From: Ignavibacteriota bacterium
Lineage (GTDB): Bacteria; Bacteroidota; Ignavibacteria; Tepidaquicellales; Tepidaquicellaceae
DNA: 64,000 nt
Assembly: GCA_016218085.1 (NCBI GenBank)
Contig: JACREY010000015.1
Coordinates: 238,061 to 302,060, forward strand
Reading direction: 5' to 3'
In this document: positions 25,879-34,357 of the stretch, one piece after another
Numbering within the stretch: the first letter of the stretch is position 1
Layout: each line of letters begins with the position of its first letter
Position numbers and translations under genes: made by a program
Notes under the pieces: model-generated
The model's input: only the letters and a program-made list of their open reading frames with translations
Databases searched by the model: none
What the model was told of the DNA's origin: nothing

Positions 25879-25893
25879 TGTAATCTGATTACA
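25879..25893. promoter_or_regulatory. 15-bp dyad just upstream of the WD40-caspase start
   Basis: TGTAATC-T-GATTACA is a perfect 7+1+7 dyad ending 4 bp before the ATG at 25898, inside the divergent CHASE2/WD40-caspase spacer. It is placed like an operator or a site that would block ribosome access; no regulator gene is adjacent, and chance cannot be excluded for a single dyad in AT-rich sequence. Confidence 0.4.
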
Positions 25894-25897
25894 AACA

Positions 25898-28800
25898 ATG
25901 AATACCGCCATAAAAATATTCTTTATTTTATTTATAATTGCGAGCAGATACTCATCAGCGCAGTCAGAACAGGTTCCCGAATTAAGAGTCCAAATCGGAC
26001 ACGGCGGTAATATAAATGATGTAACATTTTCGCCAGACAGGAAGCTCGTGCTTTCGGCGAGCAGCGACTGGACGCTTAAGCTGTGGGAGACTGCAACCGG
26101 CAGACTGGTAAGGACTTTCGTAGGACACGATGAAAAGGTTAATTCAGTTTGTTTTTCACCGGACGGGAATCTTGCAGTATCCGGAAGCGAAGACAAAACC
26201 GCAATTTTATGGGAAGTGATGACAGGAAAGATTCTGAAAAAATTCGAAAACGGTGAAAACCCTGTTTCATCAGTAAGTTTTTCACCGGACGGAAAAATTT
26301 TCGCTTCATCGAACAGCTACAATATAATGTTTTTTAATGTCAGTTCAGGAGAATTAATCAGGACTCTGACAGGGCACACTTCGGCAATTTCCAGAATCAG
26401 ATTCTCACCCGACGGCAAATCATTAATATCATCTGCTAACAGGGAACTAAAACTCTGGGATGTGCAGACCGGCGAACTAAAAAAAGACTTTGAAAAGAAC
26501 AGCTACGGATATTTATCCCCGTCTTTTTCACCGGACGGGAAATTCATAGTAACAGGAGGCGGAGACAGAATCATCAGAATCCGGGATATTGAATCAGGTA
26601 AAATCATTAAGTCATTCGAAGGACACGAAAGCAGAGTTACTGCGGCAGTATTCACTCCCGACGGAAGCAGAGTTTTAACAGGAAGCGATGACAGCAAAAT
26701 AATTTTATGGGATATAAATTCAGGAGAAAAGATAATTTCATTCGATGCCCATAACGATGACATCAGGGCAATCAGTTTTTCTTTTGACGGACAATACGTG
26801 ATTTCCTGCAGTGCGACAGAAATAATGCTTTCAGAAACGGAGACAGGAAGATTCATCAGGACTTTCGAAGGCCACACTGCAACATTTCTATCCTGCTCTT
26901 TCACTCCGGACGGTAAATACATATTGACCGGATGTGGTGACAATACCCTGAAACTCTGGGAAACATCGACAGGTAAGTTAGTCAGTACATTGGAGGGGCA
27001 TACACAGCTTGTCAGATGCGCAGCTATTTCCCCTGACGGGAAATATGCAGTATCGGGTTCGGGTGATAATACGGTTAAGTTTTGGGATTTGGCAACGGCT
27101 AAGCCGGTTAATACACTTGAGGGGCACGACAATCTTGTGACTTCTGTTGCTTTTTCACCCGACGGAAAAAAAATAATTTCAGGCAGCTGGGATAATACTG
27201 TTTTGCTTTGGGATGCAAAGATAGGCAGGCTTACACAATCTCTTGAAGGACACAAATGGTTTGTGACTTCAGTCGCATTTTCCCCTGACGGTAGATATTT
27301 TGCATCGGGAAGTTTCGATAATACTGCAAGGATTTACAGCGCTGATTCATTTAAACAGGTGAAGATATTTGAGTACAGTGATAAAATTAACTCGGTTGAG
27401 TTTTCACCCGACGGAGAGGACCTTTTAATGACAGGAGGCAATAACACAATCATTATCTGGAATTTTATGTCGGACAAGTACCCGAAAATCATTGAAGGGC
27501 ATAATGATTACATATCATCAGCAGTATATACAAAAGACGGGAAGCAAATATTAACCTGCAGCGAAGATAAAACCCTGAAAATATGGAATACTAAATCCGG
27601 TCAGAACACGAAAACCCTGTCAGGTCATACTGCAAGGGTTATCTGTACAGCCGTTTCTCCGGACGGAAACTATGCGGCATCGGGCAGTGCTGATAACCGC
27701 CTGAAGCTGTGGAATTTGAATACAGGGAATGAGCTGGTAAACTGCATAAGCTATTACAACAGAGATTACATTGCAGTTACACCCGACAATTATTATCACT
27801 GTTCCAAAAACGGAGTAAGGGTGATAGCTTATGTTATAGGCAACAGGGCATATCCTCCCGAACAGTTTGATCTTCAGTACAACAGGCCTGATATTGTTCT
27901 GGCGAATATCGGACTTGCTCCAAAAGAGCTGATAGATGCTTACAGAAACGCATACAGGAAAAGGCTCAAAAAAATGAACTTCAACGAAGAAATGTTCAAC
28001 ACGGATTTCCATATTCCTGAGCTTAAACTAACCGACGAGAAAATTCCTGTTTCGACCGAAGAAAAATATTTTTCATTCAAAGTGAAGGCGGAAGACAGCA
28101 GGTACAGGCTCGACAGGTTGAACGTTTTATTGAATGATGTACCGGTACCGAGTTCGGCTGGAACTGATTTAAGAAGCGAAAATACAAATTCTGCAACAAG
28201 GGAAATCAGTATTGAGCTTTGCAACAGAAAAAACAGGATTCAGGTTTCGGTTCTGAACGAGAAAGGCGCCGAATCTCTGAAAGAAAGCTTCGAAATTAAT
28301 TACGAAGGGAAGTTAATTAAGCCCGATTTATATATTGTGACTATAGGGGCTTCGGAATATGCAGATGCAAAGTACAGACTCAAATACGCCGCAAAAGATG
28401 CAGGCGATATTGCAGATTTGCTGATTGCAAGAAAAGAGAAATACAATAATGTAAACACGTTTACACTGCTAGATAAGGAAGTTACAAGAGAAAACATAAT
28501 CAGAATTAAGGATTTTCTGATGAAATCGAAAGTGGACGACGAGGTAATTGTCTTTATTGCCGGACACGGGCTTCTGAATAAAAATTACGACTACTACTTT
28601 GCGACTTCCGACATTGATTTCAAAAACCCGGAATCAAGAGGTGTGACATTCGAAGAAATTGAGGATTTGCTGGACGGCATTCCGGCTAAGAAAAAAGTTT
28701 TATTCATGGATACGTGCCACTCTGGAGAAGTGGACAAGGAAGAGATAAAAGAAATTAAAAAGATTAAAACCGAAACCGGTGATGTTTCTTTCAGAAATAT

Positions 28801-29158
28801 AGGGGACAGCGAATACGAAACGAAGGATGAAAACATTAAGAAACTGGGAATAAAAAACACCACGCGACTGCTTCAGGATATGTTCACGGATTTAAGGCGC
28901 GGCTCAGGTGCAGTTGTGATTTCGAGTGCGGGAGGATTGGAGTTTGCGTGGGAAGGCGGCGAATTTAAAAACGGATTGTTTACATATTGCCTGCTCGAAG
29001 GACTAAAAACGGGCAATGCTGATTTGAATCACGACGGTGAAATAATAATTTCCGAACTCAAAGAATACGTAACCGACAAAGTCGAAAAACTGACAAAAGG
29101 AATGCAGAAACCGACTTCCCGAAGGGAAAATTACGAGTTTGATTTCGTGATATGGTAG
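25898..29158 (+). CDS. Secreted WD40-repeat caspase-family (C14) protein
   Basis: 1086 aa with a signal peptide ('ILFIIASRYSSAQ', cleavage near residue 22). About 14 WD40 repeats fill residues 30-615, with GH positions at 35, 77, 160, 243, 325, 368, 410, 452, 534 and 577 and 'FSPDGK' turns, enough for two seven-bladed propellers. A linker with an Ig-like look (about 720-800) leads to a caspase/metacaspase domain (805-1086): 'DLYIVTIGASEY', catalytic H890 in 'FIAGHGL' and C940 in 'MDTCHSGE'. The dyad is intact, so a cysteine peptidase (Arg/Lys or Asp specificity unknown) is expected, outside the cytoplasm. Bacterial WD40-caspase fusions are known but roles are mostly unproven. Divergent from a CHASE2/FecR-like operon. 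Confidence 0.88.
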   Translation: MNTAIKIFFILFIIASRYSSAQSEQVPELRVQIGHGGNINDVTFSPDRKLVLSASSDWTLKLWETATGRLVRTFVGHDEKVNSVCFSPDGNLAVSGSEDKTAILWEVMTGKILKKFENGENPVSSVSFSPDGKIFASSNSYNIMFFNVSSGELIRTLTGHTSAISRIRFSPDGKSLISSANRELKLWDVQTGELKKDFEKNSYGYLSPSFSPDGKFIVTGGGDRIIRIRDIESGKIIKSFEGHESRVTAAVFTPDGSRVLTGSDDSKIILWDINSGEKIISFDAHNDDIRAISFSFDGQYVISCSATEIMLSETETGRFIRTFEGHTATFLSCSFTPDGKYILTGCGDNTLKLWETSTGKLVSTLEGHTQLVRCAAISPDGKYAVSGSGDNTVKFWDLATAKPVNTLEGHDNLVTSVAFSPDGKKIISGSWDNTVLLWDAKIGRLTQSLEGHKWFVTSVAFSPDGRYFASGSFDNTARIYSADSFKQVKIFEYSDKINSVEFSPDGEDLLMTGGNNTIIIWNFMSDKYPKIIEGHNDYISSAVYTKDGKQILTCSEDKTLKIWNTKSGQNTKTLSGHTARVICTAVSPDGNYAASGSADNRLKLWNLNTGNELVNCISYYNRDYIAVTPDNYYHCSKNGVRVIAYVIGNRAYPPEQFDLQYNRPDIVLANIGLAPKELIDAYRNAYRKRLKKMNFNEEMFNTDFHIPELKLTDEKIPVSTEEKYFSFKVKAEDSRYRLDRLNVLLNDVPVPSSAGTDLRSENTNSATREISIELCNRKNRIQVSVLNEKGAESLKESFEINYEGKLIKPDLYIVTIGASEYADAKYRLKYAAKDAGDIADLLIARKEKYNNVNTFTLLDKEVTRENIIRIKDFLMKSKVDDEVIVFIAGHGLLNKNYDYYFATSDIDFKNPESRGVTFEEIEDLLDGIPAKKKVLFMDTCHSGEVDKEEIKEIKKIKTETGDVSFRNIGDSEYETKDENIKKLGIKNTTRLLQDMFTDLRRGSGAVVISSAGGLEFAWEGGEFKNGLFTYCLLEGLKTGNADLNHDGEIIISELKEYVTDKVEKLTKGMQKPTSRRENYEFDFVIW

Positions 29159-29200
29159 CTTGATTATTGGTTTATTGAGTTATTGAGTGTAATCTAAATC

Positions 29201-29235
29201 GTAAATTGTAAATGGTAAATAGTAAAAAGTAAGAG
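29201..29235. repeat. 7-bp-period tract
   Basis: Five 7-bp units, GTAAATT to GTAAGAG, in the gap after the WD40-caspase gene. The unit resembles the start of the tract at 22926, so the two may share origin. Confidence 0.65.
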
Positions 29236-29292
29236 CAATGTTAAAGGATATGAAAGAATGTGTTTTAATCAAAGGAATCATTATATCAGCGA

Positions 29293-29344
29293 TAAAAAAA
29301 AACACTGATTTCGTTTCAGTGAAATCCGCGTAATCAGTGATTTT
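29293..29344. repeat. 52-bp direct repeat, left copy
   Basis: Near-identical to 30793-30843, exactly 1500 bp away in the same orientation, the pair flanking the T9SS gene at 29386-30570. The repeat contains units of a 9-bp period (TTTCAGTGA, AATCCGCGT, AATCAGTGA). In the right copy its core is a 10-bp-stem hairpin. Confidence 0.75.
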
Positions 29345-29385
29345 CATCATTTCCATTTGCACAAGAAATCATTAAGAAAGATTTC

Positions 29386-30570
29386 TTACTTTATTAATAT
29401 CATTTTCCTTATTTCACTATACCCGTTGCTTATCAATTTATAAAAATACACGCCGCTGCTCAGTTCCGATGCATCAACTGCTGTTTCATGAATTCCGGGT
29501 TTAAGCATTTTGCTGAAAAGTGTTTTCAGTTTTTTTCCTGTCAAATCATACAAAACAATTTCAACATTGCCTGACTTTGCAATTTCGAATTTAATTTTCG
29601 AGGTGTTGTTAAACGGATTCGGATAATTCTGCGATAAGGAAAACCGTTCCGATAATCCATTTCCCGAGATTCCCGTAAATTCACTCAGGTTTCTCCTGTA
29701 AACACTATTTGCTGCTGCTCCTGCGAAAACATAATTATTGTAAGTGTGCAATGAATAAATGCATAAATTTCCAAGTCCATTGTTTATCTGAGTCCAGTTC
29801 AGTCCATTATTATTTGAGAAATAAACTCCGTTTGTTTCACTACCGGCAAAAATATTAATTCCATTGACGGCGAGGGAATAAATTAATTCATTATTTATGT
29901 GGGTTTGAGTCCAGGTGTAGCCGCTATCCTGCGAACGATATATGCCACTTCCGGTACCTGCATAGGCATTTGCTCCGTTTAATGCGAGTGCATAAACCGA
30001 TTTATTGTTTAATGAAGTTGCGGTCCAGTTATTCCCGTTATTATTAGATAGGTGAATACCGGCATTATTACCGCCTCCGGCAAGGATAAAATTACCGTTT
30101 ACTGCCAGGGATTTAATATCGGTAATATTCAGCGAACTTATAAACCAACCTGTTCCTCCGGATGAATAAAACAAACCAGACAGATGTAGTCCGGCAAATA
30201 CGCGTGACTGATTTGCTCCCATTGAGTAAACCGAATTATTATTTATGGAAGTTACTATCCAGTATGCGCCGTTATTTGAGGTTTTCCAGGCACCCAAGTC
30301 AGTACCCGCATACAGATATCCCCCGAAATTAGTAAGGGAAAATACAATCCTGTTAAACAAGCCTGTACCTGCAGTAGTCCAGTTCATTCCATTATCAGAA
30401 GACAAGTAAAGCCCATAATTAAATGTACCTGCGAATAGCATACTTCCGTTATCTGACAATGAATATACTTGCTTATTGCCGAGTCCGTTTGAAACATTAA
30501 CCCATTGAGCCAATATAATATTTTGGATAAATAGTAAGATGAAAAGTACTGTAAAAAACACTTTTTTCAT
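29386..30570 (-). CDS. T9SS-exported propeller-repeat protein
   Basis: 394 aa with a signal peptide ('LFIQNIILAQ'). Residues about 25-300 contain seven to eight propeller repeats of the type 'LFAGTxxxGLYLSSDNGMNW', related to those of the protein at 6631 (BNR/Ycf48-like). Residues about 310-394 are a T9SS type A sorting domain ('LSQNYPNPFNNTSKIKFEI', ending 'IRKMILIK'). The ATG is fixed by a near-perfect AAAGGAGGTG ribosome site at 30575-30584, unusually strong for this window, implying high expression. It is monocistronic and bracketed by a 52-bp direct repeat. A ligand-binding or scaffold role on the surface is inferred. Confidence 0.85.
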   Translation of the reverse strand: MKKVFFTVLFILLFIQNIILAQWVNVSNGLGNKQVYSLSDNGSMLFAGTFNYGLYLSSDNGMNWTTAGTGLFNRIVFSLTNFGGYLYAGTDLGAWKTSNNGAYWIVTSINNNSVYSMGANQSRVFAGLHLSGLFYSSGGTGWFISSLNITDIKSLAVNGNFILAGGGNNAGIHLSNNNGNNWTATSLNNKSVYALALNGANAYAGTGSGIYRSQDSGYTWTQTHINNELIYSLAVNGINIFAGSETNGVYFSNNNGLNWTQINNGLGNLCIYSLHTYNNYVFAGAAANSVYRRNLSEFTGISGNGLSERFSLSQNYPNPFNNTSKIKFEIAKSGNVEIVLYDLTGKKLKTLFSKMLKPGIHETAVDASELSSGVYFYKLISNGYSEIRKMILIK

Positions 30571-30792
30571 CAGGCACCTCCTTTGTAAATTTCTATAATA
30601 TAATGATAATGAATAAATAATTCAGTAAAATTTATAACTTATATTAAAAAATGCGATACTCAGTAGAGGAAAAATTAATAACTATGTATAAATCAGAGCA
30701 AACAATGATTAGGCGGGATGACCAAAACGGAAGAATGGAAATGGAAAACAGAAAAATGAAAATAGTTTAGAATAGAGAATGCAATTTAGTTA

Positions 30793-30843
30793 GATAAAAA
30801 AACGCTGATTTCATTTCAGTGAAATCAGCGTAATCAGTGATTT
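30793..30843. repeat. 52-bp direct repeat, right copy, abutting tRNA-Pro
   Basis: Right copy of the repeat at 29293. CGCTGATTTC (30803-30812) pairs with GAAATCAGCG (30821-30830). It ends 1-2 bp before the 3' end of tRNA-Pro. The 545-bp protein-free stretch 30571-31115 holds this repeat, the tRNA and AT-rich spacer; nothing else is recognised in it. Confidence 0.75.
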
Positions 30844-30844
30844 G

Positions 30845-30918
30845 TCGGGATGAGTGGACTCGAACCACCGACCCCCTGAACCCCATTCAGGTGCCCTAGC
30901 CAACTGGGCCACACCCCG
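30845..30918 (-). tRNA. tRNA-Pro (GGG anticodon)
   Basis: 74 nt. Acceptor CGGGGTG pairs with CATCCCG (one G-T pair), the typical C1 start of tRNA-Pro; anticodon arm CCTGA-ATGGGGT-TCAGG gives GGG; T-loop GTTCGAG. CCA is not encoded. Confidence 0.95.
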
Positions 30919-31115
30919 ATATTCAATTTCAAATGTTAAATTATCGAACTTACATTTGAATAAAAATAAGGATTAATACCCCTAAATTCAAACCAAAATA
31001 TATTCCTGCTTCAATGCTTTCTTTTGAATAAAAACTGTTCAATTATTGCAATTTAATGTATTTACTTAATAAAATTTTTCTTATATTAATTAAATTAAAA
31101 TAAGGGGGGTTTTTA

Positions 31116-31634
31116 ATGGCAAACTCAATTCTCGATCCCTTCGAGGGAATCACTCTTGAACAATGGGCAGGTGTAAATGCGAAAATCGCATCAGGAGCGC
31201 CGACAGATGAAGCAATAAAGACAATCGGAGTGGACGCTCCAAAGTGGGACAGGGTTAATAACGAATGGCTGACCAGAATGCGCAACGACACATCATTTAC
31301 AATCTCAAAAATCTATGCGGCGGCATTCAACCAAAAAGCAGAAGGAAATCTGGGAAGCGGCTCGCAGGTCGGAGCAGATTCATATCCTTTCGAAAAGTAC
31401 ATCGAAGCAATGGTAGCGCAGGACGTGCTCGGCAAGCAGGGACGTGATGCTCAGGACGTGCTGAAGGACTTCGGTCTTACGGTAGCGGATTATTCCAATA
31501 TCAGCGGATACTGGTCAAATAAAATGATGACGGATTTTTCTCTGGCAATGAAAATGCAAACCCTGATGAACGAATATAAAATCAAGTATGAAAGCCAGGC
31601 ACCCGGAAATGCGCATACGGATATAGATTTTTAA
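31116..31634 (+). CDS. Conserved-looking protein of unknown function with internal duplication
   Basis: 172 aa, not recognised. No signal peptide, membrane helix or cysteine cluster. Two halves look alike: residues about 17-63 ('WAGVNAKIASGAPTDEAIKTI', first copy, with 'NNEWLTRMRND') and about 93-143 ('YIEAMVAQDVLGKQGRDAQDV', with 'SGYWSNKMMTD'), so an internal repeat of a helical unit is likely. A strong AAGGGGGG ribosome site lies 6-12 bp upstream of the ATG. It is first of three plus-strand genes (to 32976) of unknown function; the 110-bp gap to the next contains a palindrome. The protein is acidic and probably cytoplasmic. Role unknown. Confidence 0.7.
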   Translation: MANSILDPFEGITLEQWAGVNAKIASGAPTDEAIKTIGVDAPKWDRVNNEWLTRMRNDTSFTISKIYAAAFNQKAEGNLGSGSQVGADSYPFEKYIEAMVAQDVLGKQGRDAQDVLKDFGLTVADYSNISGYWSNKMMTDFSLAMKMQTLMNEYKIKYESQAPGNAHTDIDF

Positions 31635-31652
31635 GATTTATAAGATTCGTAA

Positions 31653-31673
31653 TCCCGATTAAAAGAATCGGGA
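31653..31673. repeat. TCCCGATT palindrome
   Basis: TCCCGATT (31653-31660) pairs with AATCGGGA (31666-31673) around AAAAG. The same core appears in the rplI terminator (14584-14600) and at the tRNA-Leu fragment junction (20023-20038). No T-run follows, so it is probably not a terminator here. Confidence 0.5.
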
Positions 31674-31744
31674 CGCAAAGAGCGCGGATTCGTAAGATTA
31701 ACATTTCTTTATTAAAATGATTTAAAAATCATATTAGTATATTT

Positions 31745-32260
31745 ATGGATGAAAATAAGCTATTAAAAGAATTTAACGACGAAATTGACCACGCATTTCA
31801 GAAGGCATGGCATTCGGAAAAAGGCGGTGATGAAAACTGGTACGGGTTCATCAACACTTACGGCGTTACTCCGCTTAGCAAAGAAAACAAGGAATTCCTG
31901 CTTAATTCAGAAATGAAAATTACACGGGGCGCATTCCCTATCGAGCTGAGAGGAGTATTCGAAAAAATAATAGCAAAATACAGGGTGCTGGAATCCTCTT
32001 CCCCGCTGCTTTCGGGGGCAATAAGCAAATTCGATATGGAATCAAAGGTAAAAGAATATTATCAGAAGATAAAACCTTTTTCGGGACTCGGAGATATTTT
32101 CAAGAACGCCGCTACTGGTACGCAGAAATATTCAACCGGTCTGCAGAAAGAAAAGACACATACAATGACCTGTAAAAACTGCGGCGCGCCGAGACTGGAG
32201 GAAATGCAATACGACAATTGTCTTTTCTGCGGAAGCAAACTTTTTGAAACTAAAGATTAA
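31745..32260 (+). CDS. Zinc-ribbon protein of unknown function
   Basis: 171 aa, not recognised. The N-terminal ~140 residues are predicted mainly helical ('MDENKLLKEFNDEIDHAFQKAW', shortened key 'FNDEIDHAFQKAW'). The C-terminus is a zinc ribbon with CKNC (about 143-146) and CLFC (about 161-164), the treble-clef/rubredoxin-knuckle spacing of about 15 residues. No signal peptide. It ends 5 bp before the next gene, which has a central zinc ribbon of similar spacing, so the two very probably act together. Nucleic acid or protein binding through the ribbon is possible; no enzyme motif is seen. Confidence 0.7.
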   Translation: MDENKLLKEFNDEIDHAFQKAWHSEKGGDENWYGFINTYGVTPLSKENKEFLLNSEMKITRGAFPIELRGVFEKIIAKYRVLESSSPLLSGAISKFDMESKVKEYYQKIKPFSGLGDIFKNAATGTQKYSTGLQKEKTHTMTCKNCGAPRLEEMQYDNCLFCGSKLFETKD

Positions 32261-32265
32261 ATTTT

Positions 32266-32976
32266 ATGTCACAGGAATTAATCGCACGGTGGGACGGATA
32301 TCTAAATAAATTGAGGGACAGGTTTTATGAAGTGCTCAATTCGACCGAAGAGCCGATGGCGGGAGTGATAGAAGGTCTTCAATATGATAATATAATATTG
32401 ATAAATATTTTAAACGGATTAAAATATCAGACAGTAACCCAGTTGAGTGCCAAAGCTGATGAAGGCTGGAGCAAGATGAGGCTGGAACTTCAGAAAATAA
32501 ATGCAAACAGTGTGATAAAAGAGCAGGCACCGAAAGCTGATATTTTTAAAAATTGGATTGATGAAGAATTCCAGAGATACGAGATAAAGCTTTTTGCACG
32601 AGCCGCAAACAAGATTCTCGATAATGTAAAAAAACATATTGACGAAAAAAAGATGCACCGCTGTACACAGTGCGCGGCGGAACTTCCTATTAATGTATAC
32701 TCATTTATGGCTGTGAATCTGAAGTGCGAGAGCTGCGGCTCGGTGAATACATACCAGCCTGACGACAGGATTCGCGCGCTTGAATATTACGTAATCGAAC
32801 CACTTGCAAATGAATTTGCAATGGAAGAAAAAATTAAAGGATACAGGGATAATAATATTCAGAAAGAATACTGGAAAAAGTTTTTCGGATACCTGATGGA
32901 AAACGTACCTGATAAAAAAGAATATTTTCAGCGGACTCTGGATGAGAGATTGAATAATCGGTTTTTTTCTATGTAG
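32266..32976 (+). CDS. Zinc-ribbon protein of unknown function
   Basis: 236 aa, not recognised. A helical N-terminal region (about 1-120) is followed by a zinc ribbon with CTQC (about 131-134) and CESC (about 152-155), then a helical C-terminal region ending 'ERLNNRFFSM'. No signal peptide or membrane helix. It starts 5 bp after the previous zinc-ribbon gene, so both are on one transcript, probably also with the gene at 31116. The paired ribbons suggest the products form one complex or diverged from a common ancestor, though outside the ribbon I see little similarity. Function unknown. Confidence 0.7.
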   Translation: MSQELIARWDGYLNKLRDRFYEVLNSTEEPMAGVIEGLQYDNIILINILNGLKYQTVTQLSAKADEGWSKMRLELQKINANSVIKEQAPKADIFKNWIDEEFQRYEIKLFARAANKILDNVKKHIDEKKMHRCTQCAAELPINVYSFMAVNLKCESCGSVNTYQPDDRIRALEYYVIEPLANEFAMEEKIKGYRDNNIQKEYWKKFFGYLMENVPDKKEYFQRTLDERLNNRFFSM

Positions 32977-32993
32977 AATATTTTTTTATTAAA

Positions 32994-33017
32994 CACAAAG
33001 ACACAAAGGCACAGAGT
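32994..33017. repeat. 8-bp-period tract
   Basis: Three 8-bp units (CACAAAGA, CACAAAGG, CACAGAGT) immediately outside the convergent ends of the zinc-ribbon gene and the T9SS gene at 33020. Same kind of degenerate tract as elsewhere but with period 8. Confidence 0.5.
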
Positions 33018-33019
33018 AA

Positions 33020-34348
33020 CTATTTCAATAAAATCATTTTCCTTGTTTCGCTATAATCTTCCGTAGTCAGTTTATAGAAATACACTCCGCTCGGCAAGTC
33101 CCCTGCTTCGAATTTGACTTCATATGTTCCCGGAGATTGTTTTTCGTTTACCAGAGTCGTGATTTCTTTTCCAGTGATATCGTACACTTTAAGAGTCACA
33201 AATCTTGAATCTTTAATCTGATATTTTAAATTTGTCGAAGGATTAAAGGGATTGGGATAGTTTTGGGATAAAGAATATTTTTCGGGAATTTCGCTTGAGA
33301 TGTTATTTACAAATACGACTCCACCTGTTGTTGTTCTAAGAATGTTGCTGCTGTTATATCCGAGGACAGCCCATCCATATAAGCTATTAATAAAATTTAA
33401 TCTTGAAACGCTGTATGTATAATTTTTAAATTGTTTTTGCCAGTTCGAGCCTCCGTTTATAGTATAATATATACTCGATGAATCAGTAGAACACCAACCA
33501 CTAATCCATCCTGTATTTGGATTCAGGAAAAATAATGAATAATTTCTATTATGATTAAATATAATTGTATCCCAGTTTGTTCCGCCGTTTGTAGTTTTAT
33601 AAAAAACAGTTTTATCATAATACTTATAACCAATAGCATAACCTGTATATTCATTAATAAACTGAACGGTATTAATAGTCGCACTATATTGCCCACTGTC
33701 ACGGTATTGAACCGTCCAATTTGCACCGCCGTTACTTGTTTTTAAAACCTTACTGCTTTTATAATTGATTATATCAGAAGTAGCATTGCATATAGTCCAA
33801 CCGGTATTTTCATTAATAAACGACAGTGAACTTATGCTGCCTCCAGCATAACATTGGTTAAAATTTAGTCCTCCATCTGTTGATTTATAAAAACCGCCTA
33901 AAGCGTTCATTTCTACCCAACCACTTAAAGTTAAATAAACTATATTTTCATTGATAATGAGAATATTATTAATCCATCCGAAATAAGTATTATTCCATAT
34001 CAGGTTCCAGTTATTTCCGCCGTTTGTTGTTTTAAAAAGGTATTGTGCGTGTGAATACTCGCTCGTGAATTTACCACCACCTGCATATCCTGTATTCTGG
34101 TTAAGAAATTTAACAGCTAATAATAATGCGCCTCCGGGATAATAAAAATTCTGCTGAACCCAGTTTACGCCGCCGTTGGTTGATTTCACAATTACAGAAT
34201 CGCCAACTGCCCAGCCGGTATTTGCATCTACAAAATAAATATCGCGCATAGGCTTGTTGGTTCCGGTGGAATGTACCGTCCATCCGGTTTGCGCAAAGAT
34301 ATTTGAGTTAACAAGAAAAACCAATATAATGTATATTATTTTTTTCAT
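33020..34348 (-). CDS. T9SS-exported Ycf48-like propeller protein (third of tandem triplet)
   Basis: 442 aa with a signal peptide ('LVNSNIFAQ'). Residues about 20-345 are propeller repeats with 'NENTGWxxG' and 'KTTNGGxNWxxQ' motifs of the Ycf48/Hcf136-like (photosystem assembly factor related) family, used in these bacteria as a generic secreted propeller. Residues about 355-442 are a T9SS sorting domain ('LSQNYPNPFNPSTNLKYQI'). It starts 9 bp after the stop of a paralogue whose first ~100 residues and sorting domain are almost identical to its own; central repeats have diverged. Probably co-transcribed with the two upstream copies. No photosynthesis link is implied. Confidence 0.85.
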   Translation of the reverse strand: MKKIIYIILVFLVNSNIFAQTGWTVHSTGTNKPMRDIYFVDANTGWAVGDSVIVKSTNGGVNWVQQNFYYPGGALLLAVKFLNQNTGYAGGGKFTSEYSHAQYLFKTTNGGNNWNLIWNNTYFGWINNILIINENIVYLTLSGWVEMNALGGFYKSTDGGLNFNQCYAGGSISSLSFINENTGWTICNATSDIINYKSSKVLKTSNGGANWTVQYRDSGQYSATINTVQFINEYTGYAIGYKYYDKTVFYKTTNGGTNWDTIIFNHNRNYSLFFLNPNTGWISGWCSTDSSSIYYTINGGSNWQKQFKNYTYSVSRLNFINSLYGWAVLGYNSSNILRTTTGGVVFVNNISSEIPEKYSLSQNYPNPFNPSTNLKYQIKDSRFVTLKVYDITGKEITTLVNEKQSPGTYEVKFEAGDLPSGVYFYKLTTEDYSETRKMILLK

Positions 34349-34357
34349 AAATGATGA

